A model generated the notes under the pieces. It did no database searches and had not been told where the DNA came from. It saw only the letters and a program-made list of their open reading frames with translations. From assembly GCA_963921935.1 (NCBI GenBank), contig OY998180.1, positions 99,045,480 through 99,109,479 on the forward strand: a DNA stretch of 64,000 nucleotides. The letters are read 5' to 3'. Each line of letters begins with the position of its first letter. Positions within the stretch are counted from its first letter, which is position 1. The position numbers and the translations under genes are program-made. The DNA is from Galeruca laticollis. Lineage: Eukaryota > Arthropoda > Insecta > Coleoptera > Chrysomelidae. Positions 44,785 through 53,300 of the stretch are shown here, one piece after another.

Positions 44785-46127
44785 TCAACTCAAGGAACAA
44801 TCATTAGAAATTCTACTATGCGATGATATTTCACCCCAATGCCTGACAATGCTATCTTTGGCCAACGAAACAGTGACATTATTATACAAAGAAACCACAT
44901 CCAAGCTAATAATTATGTAATTTTGAGGAAGTTGAAATTCGTTAATGAACGTACTGAATTCGAAAGAATCTGTTATGAAATAATCATTGTTGGAGTTGTA
45001 TGATACTGTCAAAAGATCTGTAACAAGTTGAGCAACACCTCTGTTAGGACTATTGACACCAGAAATGATAGGTCTTAGTTGTAAAGTAGGTTTGGGAATC
45101 TTTGGAAGGCCATAAAATTGGTTGCAAGTGCTATTGTAAAACCTATACTTCATTCCCTCTTCTCTCGAAATCACTTTCTTTCTCTCTAAATCTGATACTA
45201 ATTTATTAGATTTCTGTTGGATGGTATTAGAAGGATCTCTATGTAAAAGTTGGTAGTAAGTGGTATTACTTAAAGTGTTATTAGCCAATGAAGTATATTG
45301 TTCTTGTGACATGACTGTGGTGACTTTCATTTTGTCTGATTGGATAACTCTCAAGTGAGGGTTGTCTTTTAGAAATTTTTTGCAATTTAAGTAGCTATTA
45401 TAAAAATAATTGTTGAAGTTTGAATTGGAATGTAAAAAGTTAGTGATTATGTTAGTTGTTTGTGTTAATACTATATTTCTTTCATTGTCTGAAATTCGTT
45501 GTGATAAAAGATCAACATCAGCTAAAAAACTAGGAATATTGATGTCACTAACCCTTGGTTCTATACTGAATTTAGGCCCTGGAGCTAAGAAATTTGTAAT
45601 GTCAGACGGAATGTCTGTGTCTGTTAAGTTTTTTAGCCAATTAGTTGGTGTGATAATTTTAGAAAGAGAATTCTGTTTAAGTTTGTTAAATTTTAGTATG
45701 TTACGATTCTTAATTTGGAAGAAGCGTCGATTGTAAGAAATAGATTGTTTTTTGTAAAATTCTTTAACAATGTCATATGGTAAAAGGTTATTGATCTCTG
45801 ATTTGGTAAAAGTCAACGCTTTTTTCCAAACTTCGAATACTATCATGTGTGATTTTAATTTCCAAATTAAGAATATCATTCCATAACCTGTGATTGAACT
45901 GTGTAGTAAAATGCAGTGTTCTTCCTACAGCAGCGGCAGTGAGATCAGCGACATTCTTGACACCATGTGTAATGTGTTGTGGAATGATGTTGGTTTTTTT
46001 TGCATTTCATGAGAAAAGTGCACCTATTTCGTAAAGAAGCAAGCTTGCTATTAATGTTAGACATTTTCTTGAGTTTGTTCATGGTAGTGTAACCAAAACG
46101 GATTCTGATGTTATGATAAAAACCCAT
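44785..46127 (-). pseudogene. Penelope-like element: N-terminal and RT first half
   Basis: 46127-45945 and 45879-44785 encode the N-terminus and the RT core. They include GMKYRFYNSTCNQFYGLPKI and PTLQLRPIISGVNSPNRGVA, the RT2/RT3 blocks of Penelope RTs, and IIISLDVVSLYNNVTVSLA with the first catalytic Asp. Frameshifts at about 45990 and 44790 break it. These RTs are related to telomerase RT. Confidence 0.8.
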
Positions 46128-46176
46128 ATCTATAAGAAGAAGTTGAGTATTAGTCGGCTGACTAAGTTAAGGAACA

Positions 46177-46490
46177 TGTGATTGAATTAGTTTTATATTT
46201 TCCTTTTAATATTAATTTTAATCATTGTATTTGTTTATCAATATATTGGATTTATCACGTGTTGTGATAATTTCGTAAAAATAGCGTCAGTTATGTACAT
46301 TTTATTCGCTTCAAACATATTTAACCTCACTTTCGTAAGTAATAATTTTCAATTCTTGTTTTTTGTATTTACATTCAATAATTTATTGTAGAGTTCCTGA
46401 TGAAGAGTCAATAAAGTCTCGAAAGCTTGAACAGAATAAAGAGTCAACTTTTTATTTCTCCTTTGGCTGACGACCCTATTAATAATTTTG

Positions 46491-46492
<2 letters not shown>
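46177..46492 (+). repeat. right inverted pseudo-LTR block of the Penelope-like element
   Basis: Inverted partner of 43196-43510. Ends CCCTATTAATAATTTTGATT before a TA tract. Holds the plus-strand hammerhead-like core at 46391-46449. Confidence 0.85.
46391..46449 (+). ncRNA. candidate hammerhead ribozyme core
   Basis: CTGATGA at 46397-46403 is followed by a short hairpin (GAGTC/GTCTC, one mismatch), then GAAA at 46421-46424, a weak stem (CTT/AAG) and GTC. The upstream GAGTT can pair with the AACTT just after the GTC as stem I. These are the conserved hammerhead elements in order. Hammerhead motifs are known in pseudo-LTRs of Penelope-like elements. Stem III is short, so activity is unsure. 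The inverted copy lies at 43236-43297. Confidence 0.45.
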
Positions 46493-46532
<40 letters not shown>

Positions 46533-46545
46533 CAGAATCAAGTAG
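46493..46545. repeat. (TA)n microsatellite
   Basis: TA run adjoining the right pseudo-LTR. Confidence 0.9.
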
Positions 46546-46836
46546 TCACGGCTGAAATATCAACAAATAAAATTGAAAATATCACGGGGATTGCAGCCTA
46601 AATAATGTTAAAAATTCTTCTTATACGAAACCGAGCGCTTTCGAAAGACTTTTTCTTTCTTTTTCAAGGTTGTATGGTAGAATTATTAGAAATCAAAGAA
46701 AACAGGATACATAGCAATCACTTCTAACTTCTATCAAAATCAAAACCAATGCCTCGACATTGAAATAAAATAAAATAAGAAAAATGAAAAATTGAGTTTA
46801 AACTAAACATGGAAATTGATACTTAGCTTAAATTAG

Positions 46837-46843
<7 letters not shown>

Positions 46844-46908
<65 letters not shown>
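46844..46908. repeat. (TA)n microsatellite
   Basis: TA run of about 60 bp, followed by ACAGGGTGGGGCACTATGAA, which resembles the terminal word of insect mariner-like MITEs. Confidence 0.9.
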
Positions 46909-46910
<2 letters not shown>

Positions 46911-46919
46911 GGTGGGGCA

Positions 46920-47370
46920 CTATGAACGAACTATTTATTAATTTTTATATTCTATGGAATATCTTCTTCCTTTAGGTTTCTTCCTACTTTGGCATACCTG
47001 CACATTGATAAAATTTGCCAAACTCTCATTCTCGACAAATTTTGTTGTTTACTGTTGATATTGTGCTGGTGTAACATTTCCTACAGCATTTTCTTAAGCA
47101 GTCTGATTTGAGTTCTACATTCTTCAAGCTGCATCTTTAAATATGCATTTTTATTGCGCACATCTTTGATTGATTTTCTAAGATTAACCTTTCTGGGTGT
47201 TTGAGCTGGAAGAGAATCACTTGTTTAGGTTGACAAACTTGGTAATAACTGTGGTGTTCCAGGTCTAGCTACTTCCTGAGAGACATCCTCTGGTAATGGT
47301 AATATTTCTATTGAAACATTCTGTTTCAAATCAGCTGCAATAATATAAGCTTTTATTAAACCCATACAGC
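46920..47370 (-). pseudogene. coiled-coil fragment of a possible THAP/P-element-type protein
   Basis: The minus strand reads LPLPEDVSQEVARPGTPQLL, then a stop, then LPAQTPRKVNLRKSIKDVRN and KNAYLKMQLEECRTQIRLLK, a TPRK-type linker and a leucine-rich coiled coil like those that follow THAP domains. Only this piece is recognisable and it contains two stops. The assignment is tentative. Confidence 0.3.
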
Positions 47371-47382
47371 AGAGTTAAAACT

Positions 47383-47835
47383 TTATAAATCAAAGTAAAA
47401 ACGTTGACTTTTGCTGCACTTTAGAGTAACATCTACATCGTACTGTGTGCGACAAAAGTCCAAAGCACCATCATCACCAAACGCACCTTTATCTGGTTCA
47501 TTAAATAGTTCAGCGTTCGCTTGTTTTTCTACGTAGCAACCATTGGTACCAGTACCAACTATGAGGCCTATTTTGCAATCCGGGTCTTTAAAAGCGCATG
47601 CCATTAAAGTACCAGTAGTGTCGTTAACAACAGCAGCTACGTTTATCTGAATATCTCCCCGTCTGGTTATAGCTTCTTACAGAAGTTGGACCACGTTCTC
47701 ACCTGTTACCCCTTCGTAGCTGAATCCTTTGGTCCACCGTTCGAGGATCCCTACCTTAAGACCTTTTTGTTCTAATGGAAAACTAATGCTGAAACCTAAG
47801 GGAAGATTATCGTTGTTAGTAGATATACTAAGCCG
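47383..47835 (-). pseudogene. hexokinase fragment with an in-frame stop
   Basis: The minus strand reads LPLGFSISFPLEQKGLKVGI, ERWTKGFSYEGVTGENVVQL, then a TAA where hexokinases have a residue of the LLxEAI helix, then EAITRRGDIQINVAAVVNDT, GTLMACAFKDPDCKIGLIVG and TGTNGCYVEKQ, and GAFGDDGALDFCRTQYDVDV. These are the hexokinase core: sugar-binding LPLGF, phosphate loop NDTTGT and adenosine-site GTGTN. About ten residues are missing before GAFGDDG, and the ends are truncated on both sides. With the stop and deletion this is a pseudogene copy, perhaps processed. It abuts a CpG-rich repeat patch. Confidence 0.85.
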
Positions 47836-47839
47836 GTTC

Positions 47840-48190
47840 TGGGACGGAAGTCGGCCATGTTGGATTTCGTTGACTGTGCGCGCGCACCGGAAGTGGCATC
47901 CATCTTGTGTCAATGGCGGACGTGTTGGTGTGACGTGTGTCGTATCCATCTTGTGTCAATGGCGGGTCGTTGGCGAGTATTTCGAATGTCGCGACTGTGA
48001 CGGCATCCATCTTCTGTGACGTCAATCATGGTCCATCCACATGTGTGACGTAGCACTTCCAATTTGGTGGGTTGTGTCGTTGGCGGGTGATTCGAATGTC
48101 GCGACGGCATCTTCTGTGACGTCAGTAAAATCCCTACGGCATCCATCTTCTGTGACGTCAATCGTGGTCCACCACAACACTTCCAATTTA
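47840..48190 (+). repeat. CpG-rich internally repeated patch with CRE-like words
   Basis: Several words recur: CATCTTGTGTCAATGGCGG at about 47900 and 47947, GGCATCCATCTTCTGTGACG at about 48002 and 48137, GATTCGAATGTCGCGAC at about 48090 with TATTTCGAATGTCGCGAC at about 47977, and CTGTGACGTCA three times (about 48014, 48113, 48150). It is far richer in CG than its surroundings. No gene is supported. TGACGTCA is the consensus CRE/ATF site, but regulatory use is only a guess. Confidence 0.6.
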
Positions 48191-48198
48191 TAAAATTG

Positions 48199-48292
48199 AA
48201 AAAATGGTCGACCGTGAGATTCGAACTCACGACACACACAGCGACTTTCTCGTTCCTAACACAGTCCCTAACCGTTGCGCTATCGCAGGGGG
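48199..48292 (-). ncRNA. tRNA-like Pol III unit (SINE or decayed tRNA)
   Basis: On the minus strand TAGCGCAACGG (A-box-like, about 48283-48273) is followed 45-50 nt later by GAGTTCGAATCTC (B box), which forms a perfect 5-bp T-arm GTGAG-TTCGAAT-CTCAC at 48213-48229. A T6 terminator follows at about 48199-48204. The acceptor stem does not pair, so it is not an intact tRNA gene. A tRNA-derived SINE head is most likely. Confidence 0.4.
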
Positions 48293-48454
48293 TGAGAAAA
48301 ATAATAATTACAAAGACAGTATTTAATGGATTAATGGGGAGGTGTGAGGGGTTTTATAACAAATTTCTTCACAGGTCTTTATGAGAAAAAACCGTTCCGT
48401 CCGACTAGGAGGTTGAGACATTATTGTGTGTGTGTGTGTGTGTGGAGATACACA
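48293..48454. other. probable left boundary zone of the integrated virus
   Basis: Includes a GT microsatellite (48424-48444). No terminal repeat could be fixed here. The first virus-type promoter starts at 48455. Confidence 0.3.
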
Positions 48455-48491
48455 AAATATAGGACACTAATATATCTGTAAACGAATCAGT
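48455..48491 (+). promoter_or_regulatory. core promoter: TATA-like box plus TCAGT initiator
   Basis: AAATATA at 48455-48461 and TCAGT at 48487-48491, spaced about 30 nt, with the ATG at 48498, 7 nt on. The same layout precedes five other genes of the virus (54617, 56017, 58807, 59544, 61084). Confidence 0.6.
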
Positions 48492-48497
48492 TGTAGT

Positions 48498-48812
48498 ATG
48501 TCATTAGTTGAGTATAGACGTCTATTTGAGGAGTTTATTATAAAAATAGATCGATTGAATAAGGATGTAATATTTTATGAAGAAAAACGAAGGGTTATGA
48601 AGCAAATTGCAAACCTGTGCCTTTCTGCTGCTGATACTACCGACTCAGATCAAAAGAAGTGGGAGAAGCTTACAATAAATTGGGTGCCAGACGAATTACA
48701 AAACGGAGCTCGACGACAGGAGATTTCAAGTGCTGTAGATTATATCTTTAGATGTCCGCAAACAACAACATATCCATTAAACAGAATTCAACCTACAAAG
48801 CTTTCACCATGA
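48498..48812 (+). CDS. hypothetical viral protein, 104 aa
   Basis: Intact frame from ATG 48498, preceded by a TATA plus TCAGT promoter. The protein is charged and helical (EYRRLFEEFIIKIDRLNKDV, then YEEKRRVMKQIANLCL), followed by NWVPDELQNGARRQEISSAV. No family was recognised. It overlaps the next frame by 61 nt. The shared promoter layout argues that it belongs to the integrated virus although it lies outside the inverted repeat at 49003. Confidence 0.55.
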   Translation: MSLVEYRRLFEEFIIKIDRLNKDVIFYEEKRRVMKQIANLCLSAADTTDSDQKKWEKLTINWVPDELQNGARRQEISSAVDYIFRCPQTTTYPLNRIQPTKLSP

Positions 48813-48988
48813 TCAATATAACCAACACTAGCAGCATGTTCCATAGTATGAAAAATGAACTTAATAATATATTTTCAATGACTCTATGTATATTATTAGC
48901 ATTCATATTCGTTTTATTATTTAAAATTTTACCAAAAATTGTTAAACGTAAATTTAAATCTTCATGTAATATATCCGCTGATGAGTAG
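48752..48988 (+). CDS. small single-pass membrane protein, 78 aa
   Basis: The frame from ATG 48752 overlaps the end of the 104-aa gene in another phase; a later ATG at 48809 is also possible. One hydrophobic segment (MTLCILLAFIFVLLFKIL, about residues 42-59) is followed by a basic stop-transfer KIVKRKFKSS and an acidic tail ending SADE. It could be a viral membrane protein, perhaps co-expressed with its neighbour. No homologue was recognised. A word matching its 3' end recurs at 49331. Confidence 0.5.
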   Translation: MSANNNISIKQNSTYKAFTMINITNTSSMFHSMKNELNNIFSMTLCILLAFIFVLLFKILPKIVKRKFKSSCNISADE

Positions 48989-49002
48989 ATTGGGTGTTTT
49001 AA

Positions 49003-49335
49003 TAAAAAAAAAATCCACTTTAAAAAAATAATTTATTATTGATATAATAATTACAAAGGTAATGTAGTATTTAAAAAACCATTGTTGGAGACGTTGTATA
49101 TTTCTGTAGGGTCCTCCAGTGGTGTAGTAGGTTCAAAGTTTCCAGTTACCCATGATGTGTGTGTGTGTGTGTGTGTCATCAAACTAGTAGACTAAAGGGA
49201 AACACACGAGGCATTTCTTTAGTAGAAATTCAGCTTATTGCTGTGTGTTTGCAGCATAGTTTCCAATCATTTTTATTCTGTAATACTTGATGCCACATAA
49301 AAGAGTATCGAATGCCATGCTGTAATTTTTCAGCT
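49003..49335 (-). pseudogene. inverted, decayed copy of the 3' half of the 158-aa gene (left inverted-repeat arm)
   Basis: Read on the minus strand this matches 63460-63834: GCATGGCATTCGATACTCTT, GCTGAATTTCTACNAAAGAA, ACTGGAAACTTTGAAC, CCACTGGAGGA and TAATTATTATATCAATAATA followed by the AAAGTGGATTTTT tract. It includes a GT-repeat expansion at 49157-49176. The frame is broken, but the last about 20 codons keep a frame PLEDPTEIYNVSNNGFLN ending in the same stop. It looks like one arm of a degenerate terminal inverted repeat. Confidence 0.75.
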
Positions 49336-49365
49336 GATGAGTAGATACTAGGTAATAAAAAAAAA

Positions 49366-49937
49366 TCCATTTACTTGAAAAATTATTTATTCTTGATATA
49401 ATTGAGTTATCATTGAACATTGAAGAAGATTTCATTTGGAAATTAACCTGATGTTTTACTCATAAAAAAAAAAACATTGTTTCAATTAACAGAAATATTT
49501 ATGCAATAGTCTAAAATTATATTGGAAAAAACAATATTTTACATTTTAATATGAAAGTATAGTAATATATGTTATAAATTAATATGAAAGAGTAATAATA
49601 CTACAAACGAATGTCATAATTCACAAAGTAGTAATATATGCTATAACTTAATCCATTTACTTGAAAAATTATTTATTCTTGATATAATTGAGCTATCATT
49701 GAACATTGAAGAAGATTTTATTTGGAAATTAACCTGATGTTTTACTCATAAAAAAAAACATTGTTTCATTTAACAAAAATATTTAGGCAATATCCTAAAA
49801 TTATATTGGAAAAAACAATATGTTACATTTTAATATGAAAGTATAGTAATATATGTTATAAATTAATATGAAAGATTAATAATACTACAAACAAATGCCA
49901 TAATTCACAAAGTAGTAATACATGCTATAACTTAATA
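49366..49937. repeat. 286-bp direct tandem duplication
   Basis: TCCATTTACTTGAAAAATTA begins at 49366 and again at 49652. The two units are about 95 percent alike to about 49937. The start of each unit also resembles the AATAAAAAAAAATCCACTTT module of the left arm. Non-coding; it lies between the left arm and the leftward gene block. Confidence 0.9.
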
Positions 49938-50037
49938 TGTAATAGTTTAATATAAAAGTATAAAACTATATTTGAGTTCATATTATTATATATTTAAATA
50001 TATGTGAAAAGTGAAAAATGGTTTTACAAAGTTGTAT

Positions 50038-50310
50038 TCAAAAGTCAGCAAAAATAGTTTCATCTGAATCATAGTCAGAATCTTCAGGTTCTGTAGGTAA
50101 ATTGAAATGAAGAATTAATCCATTTAAAATTTCTATTGGAAAATCAGTATATATGAGTTTTAGTACTCTTCGACAATCATTTTTAGATAGTGATCGAGGT
50201 ACTTTAATCATTGCAACAGCACTTCGAAAATCTCTGATTAATTTACGTGATTTCTTAAGAAATTTTACACGCCGTTTGGCACGATCTTCAGTTTCGGGAG
50301 TAGGAGACAT
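50038..50310 (-). CDS. hypothetical viral protein, 90 aa, basic then acidic
   Basis: Intact frame with ATG at 50310, just downstream of PolB. The N-terminal half is very basic (RAKRRVKFLKKSRKLIRDFR) and the C-terminus acidic (PEDSDYDSDETIFADF). A splice-acceptor-like TTTTTTGTTTTTAG lies directly before the ATG on the minus strand, right after the PolB stop, so the gene may be expressed by splicing from an upstream leader. The function is unknown; a nucleic-acid-binding role is conceivable from charge alone. Confidence 0.5.
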   Translation of the reverse strand: MSPTPETEDRAKRRVKFLKKSRKLIRDFRSAVAMIKVPRSLSKNDCRRVLKLIYTDFPIEILNGLILHFNLPTEPEDSDYDSDETIFADF

Positions 50311-50333
50311 TTTTTATCTAAAAACAAAAAACA

Positions 50334-53300
50334 TTATTCCAAAATACTGTAATGTCCCCATGGAAGCGTATCAAATGAATCGGGAAGTAATTTCCTTTTA
50401 TCATCGTGAGGACTCAAAGCGATTTTTGTTTGTTCAATGCTATACACATTATGAGCGAAGGAACGTATCGTATTTTGAGTAATTGTCATCTGTTTCCAAT
50501 TTTTCAAACAATCCACATAATCATCGAAAATTATTTTATTTTTCACAACACATTTTTTAATCCCCTTTGATTTTTTGACAACTTTGCCCCCCTGAACTTT
50601 GTAACTATACATTTTGGACCTTAAACCAACAAAATGGGTGATTATTTGTCCATTAGCTTCATCTTTCATCAAACCTAGTATTTTTTTATTAACTCGGGGT
50701 ATGTTGTAGATATTGTTAATGGGATAATCTGATGTATCAAATTTGTCAATGTTTGCGTCAATTAACTGTTCGTATGCATCTTCACAAGTAAGTTGATAAA
50801 CAAAACTATCAGTGTCGGTGTACATCAACTTACAATTGTCTACTCCCATTGTGGGAAGCATAAAATTGTAATGGAAGTCATACATTACAGTTTTCGAGAT
50901 GTCAAGAATAACCATACCCACGTATATCGGTTTATTGAAAATTAGTTCAGACTTTTTCAATTCGATTGCCATCAAAGGTGGATCACCATCATCGAAAACT
51001 GTTCTATTGTGATAACGCGGACTAGCAATAAGATTTTTAGCACCATAACGACCCTCATATGTAGATACCAATTTACAAATTCTATGTTTACGGATGGATT
51101 CCATACATTTCCCAAACACAGCATTATTCATTAGTTTTCTCAAATCTTTCTCAAAGTCGCTGGTGGCTAAAGTCCTCAATCGATTGTTTAATTCGATGTA
51201 GGGTTGAAGCCATGCAGATTGTTGGAATTTCAAAACTTTGTGAACTTTTTCCAATACTAGTCCATGTTCTAGGGCTTGCTTTAAATTTCTATAATGTAAA
51301 GTGTAACTTTTTTTATCGTGTAGGGTAGTCATTAATTTTGTTAATTTTGAATCGGGTGGTTTGTGGTGTTCGGGACACATAGGAAAGTCTTTATGTAGAT
51401 TATGCAACTTGTCTGGATATAACAAATCCACTTGAAGAATATAGCCTTCGGGGTTATCATCTGGGATGGATTTTATGAAATTGATGTCGTTAAATTTCTC
51501 CATATCATTTTCGATCCACTCGAAGCCATCAAAGGGCAAATGTTCACACATCGCTTTTCCATACAAATTATTTACATCTGTATAGAGAATATACATTGAT
51601 GGTTTCTCAACATCATATTCAGACATATATTTATTATTTGCTTCACTGTACCTATTGCAACACTGTGATATTCCTCCTCTAATAGCCTTTTCAATAAACA
51701 TTATCATATCAATATTTTTTAAAATTTGCAGTTTACATTTTGTAAACTTTAGCATCACATTCCACGCATATCCTGGTATACTGTAGAACCATCCAGGATC
51801 TAGACCATACGTTGCTAAAGCTGTCTCTCTAAAATTTTCAAACACATCTGCTAGAAGAAGAATATCGGTGCGCATGTATATATCGCTATATTCTCCAAGT
51901 GTTTTTACATTGAAAGACCGCCAAACATTTTTAGCGTGAGCATAATCATCATCAGTTACGTTCGCTTCATTTAATTTATTATAAAAACATTCAATCGGTG
52001 GTAATTTATCATCATTCAATTTTTCCAAGTTATTAATATAGTCATAAGGAAAGATACCTTTACGTGTCAATAATGTAAATTGGATATTGGTTAAATTATG
52101 GTTTTCTTTTTTCAAAATTTTCAAATAATTGGTGTCCAAAGTTTTAACGACAGCATCCAAACTAGATCCCAAAAAACGAAACGAATCAATAAATCTGAAT
52201 TTTATGTTTGTTTCCGAATCGTATTGTGTGAATGAAATGTATTTTTCCTTATTGATTGGTAAAAGGCTGACTCTACCACGTTTGGCAATATCTCTTATGA
52301 TAAAATGGCTATCATAACCAGACAAATTGTGAAATACAATCGGCACAACAAACAGTTTTCTAAAATTTAAATTGCAGGATTGGTGCGCAAATCCTCGAAA
52401 CTCCCCCGTAAAATGATTGTGATCACGTACAACTATATCTTTTTTATTAAACTTTTTTTCACATATATGACAAACAGTTGCATCATTAGTAGTTCTTGGT
52501 TTGACTACCATTGGTACAATTATTTTAATTTTTGAATCTACAAATTTAGCTATATCAGTCATTTCGTTAGCGAACCAATCCATACAATCCACACCTCTGT
52601 AACTTTTGTAAAACGATAGAGAATCGTCAAAAGAACATTTTATATAGTAGCCTGCACTGTAAGTTTTATGATGTTGATATTTGTTTGTTGTTTTAGAAAT
52701 GATTTCATTACATTGTGTCAATTGAGATTCAAAATCAGCATAAATAATAAAAGGACATTTTTGCTTGTATGTATAATTCTTAAACTCAACAAAATCATAT
52801 TTGGGAAATGAAATCTTTTCATTGTTTAAATTCTCACAAAGTTCGGAATGATCATCCAGTCTCTCACGCAATGAAAAGTAATTGAGACATCTATCACAAA
52901 CATATTTTTTATGATCGTTTCTATTTAACTGTGAACTAATTAAACGCGATAAATCTTTAACCCAACAATAATGATATTTTACCTCAACAATAGTACTGTA
53001 ATCATTATGAGATGGCGTTGTTTCATATTCGTTTAATTTCGGAAAGTATTTATCTTGAATGAGTAATAAGTTGACGTGACGGTCTAATTTTTTCCTAGTC
53101 AATCTTGCCGGCAATACTGTGTAAAATGTTTTGTTCACTGTTTCATTGTACTCTAACATATAAACGTTTATGGAAATTTCATTTAGTGTTTCAAACTTCT
53201 TAATTTGAGGCAGTTTCATTGGCATATCTAAGCCTCGAGTTTTCAAAACGGTGGAATAGTGTGGATATGATGATGTTCGGCTCACCTGCCCTGTGGGAGC

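Larger units (their letters stand above)
43157..46492 (-). mobile_element. Penelope-like retroelement with inverted pseudo-LTRs
   Basis: A minus-strand ORF (46127-43651, broken) encodes a Penelope-type RT and a GIY-YIG endonuclease. The body is flanked by a 40-bp direct repeat (AGAAGTTGAGTATTAGTCGG at 43157 and 46137) and by inverted blocks of about 315 bp (43196-43510 versus 46177-46492). This terminal layout is characteristic of Penelope elements. TA microsatellite lies on both sides, so it probably inserted into, or seeded, a TA tract. It sits in the probable exchanger intron. Confidence 0.9.

Noticed and set aside
47383..47949. Functional hexokinase exon
   Set aside because: In-frame TAA inside a conserved helix, a missing segment before GAFGDDG and abrupt ends.
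48199..48292. Functional tRNA gene
   Set aside because: The T-arm and boxes are good but the acceptor and D stems do not pair and the anticodon arm is unclear.
49235..49435. 66-codon minus-strand frame as a separate viral gene
   Set aside because: It runs through the decayed inverted copy of the 158-aa gene and a repeat; it is not independent coding sequence.
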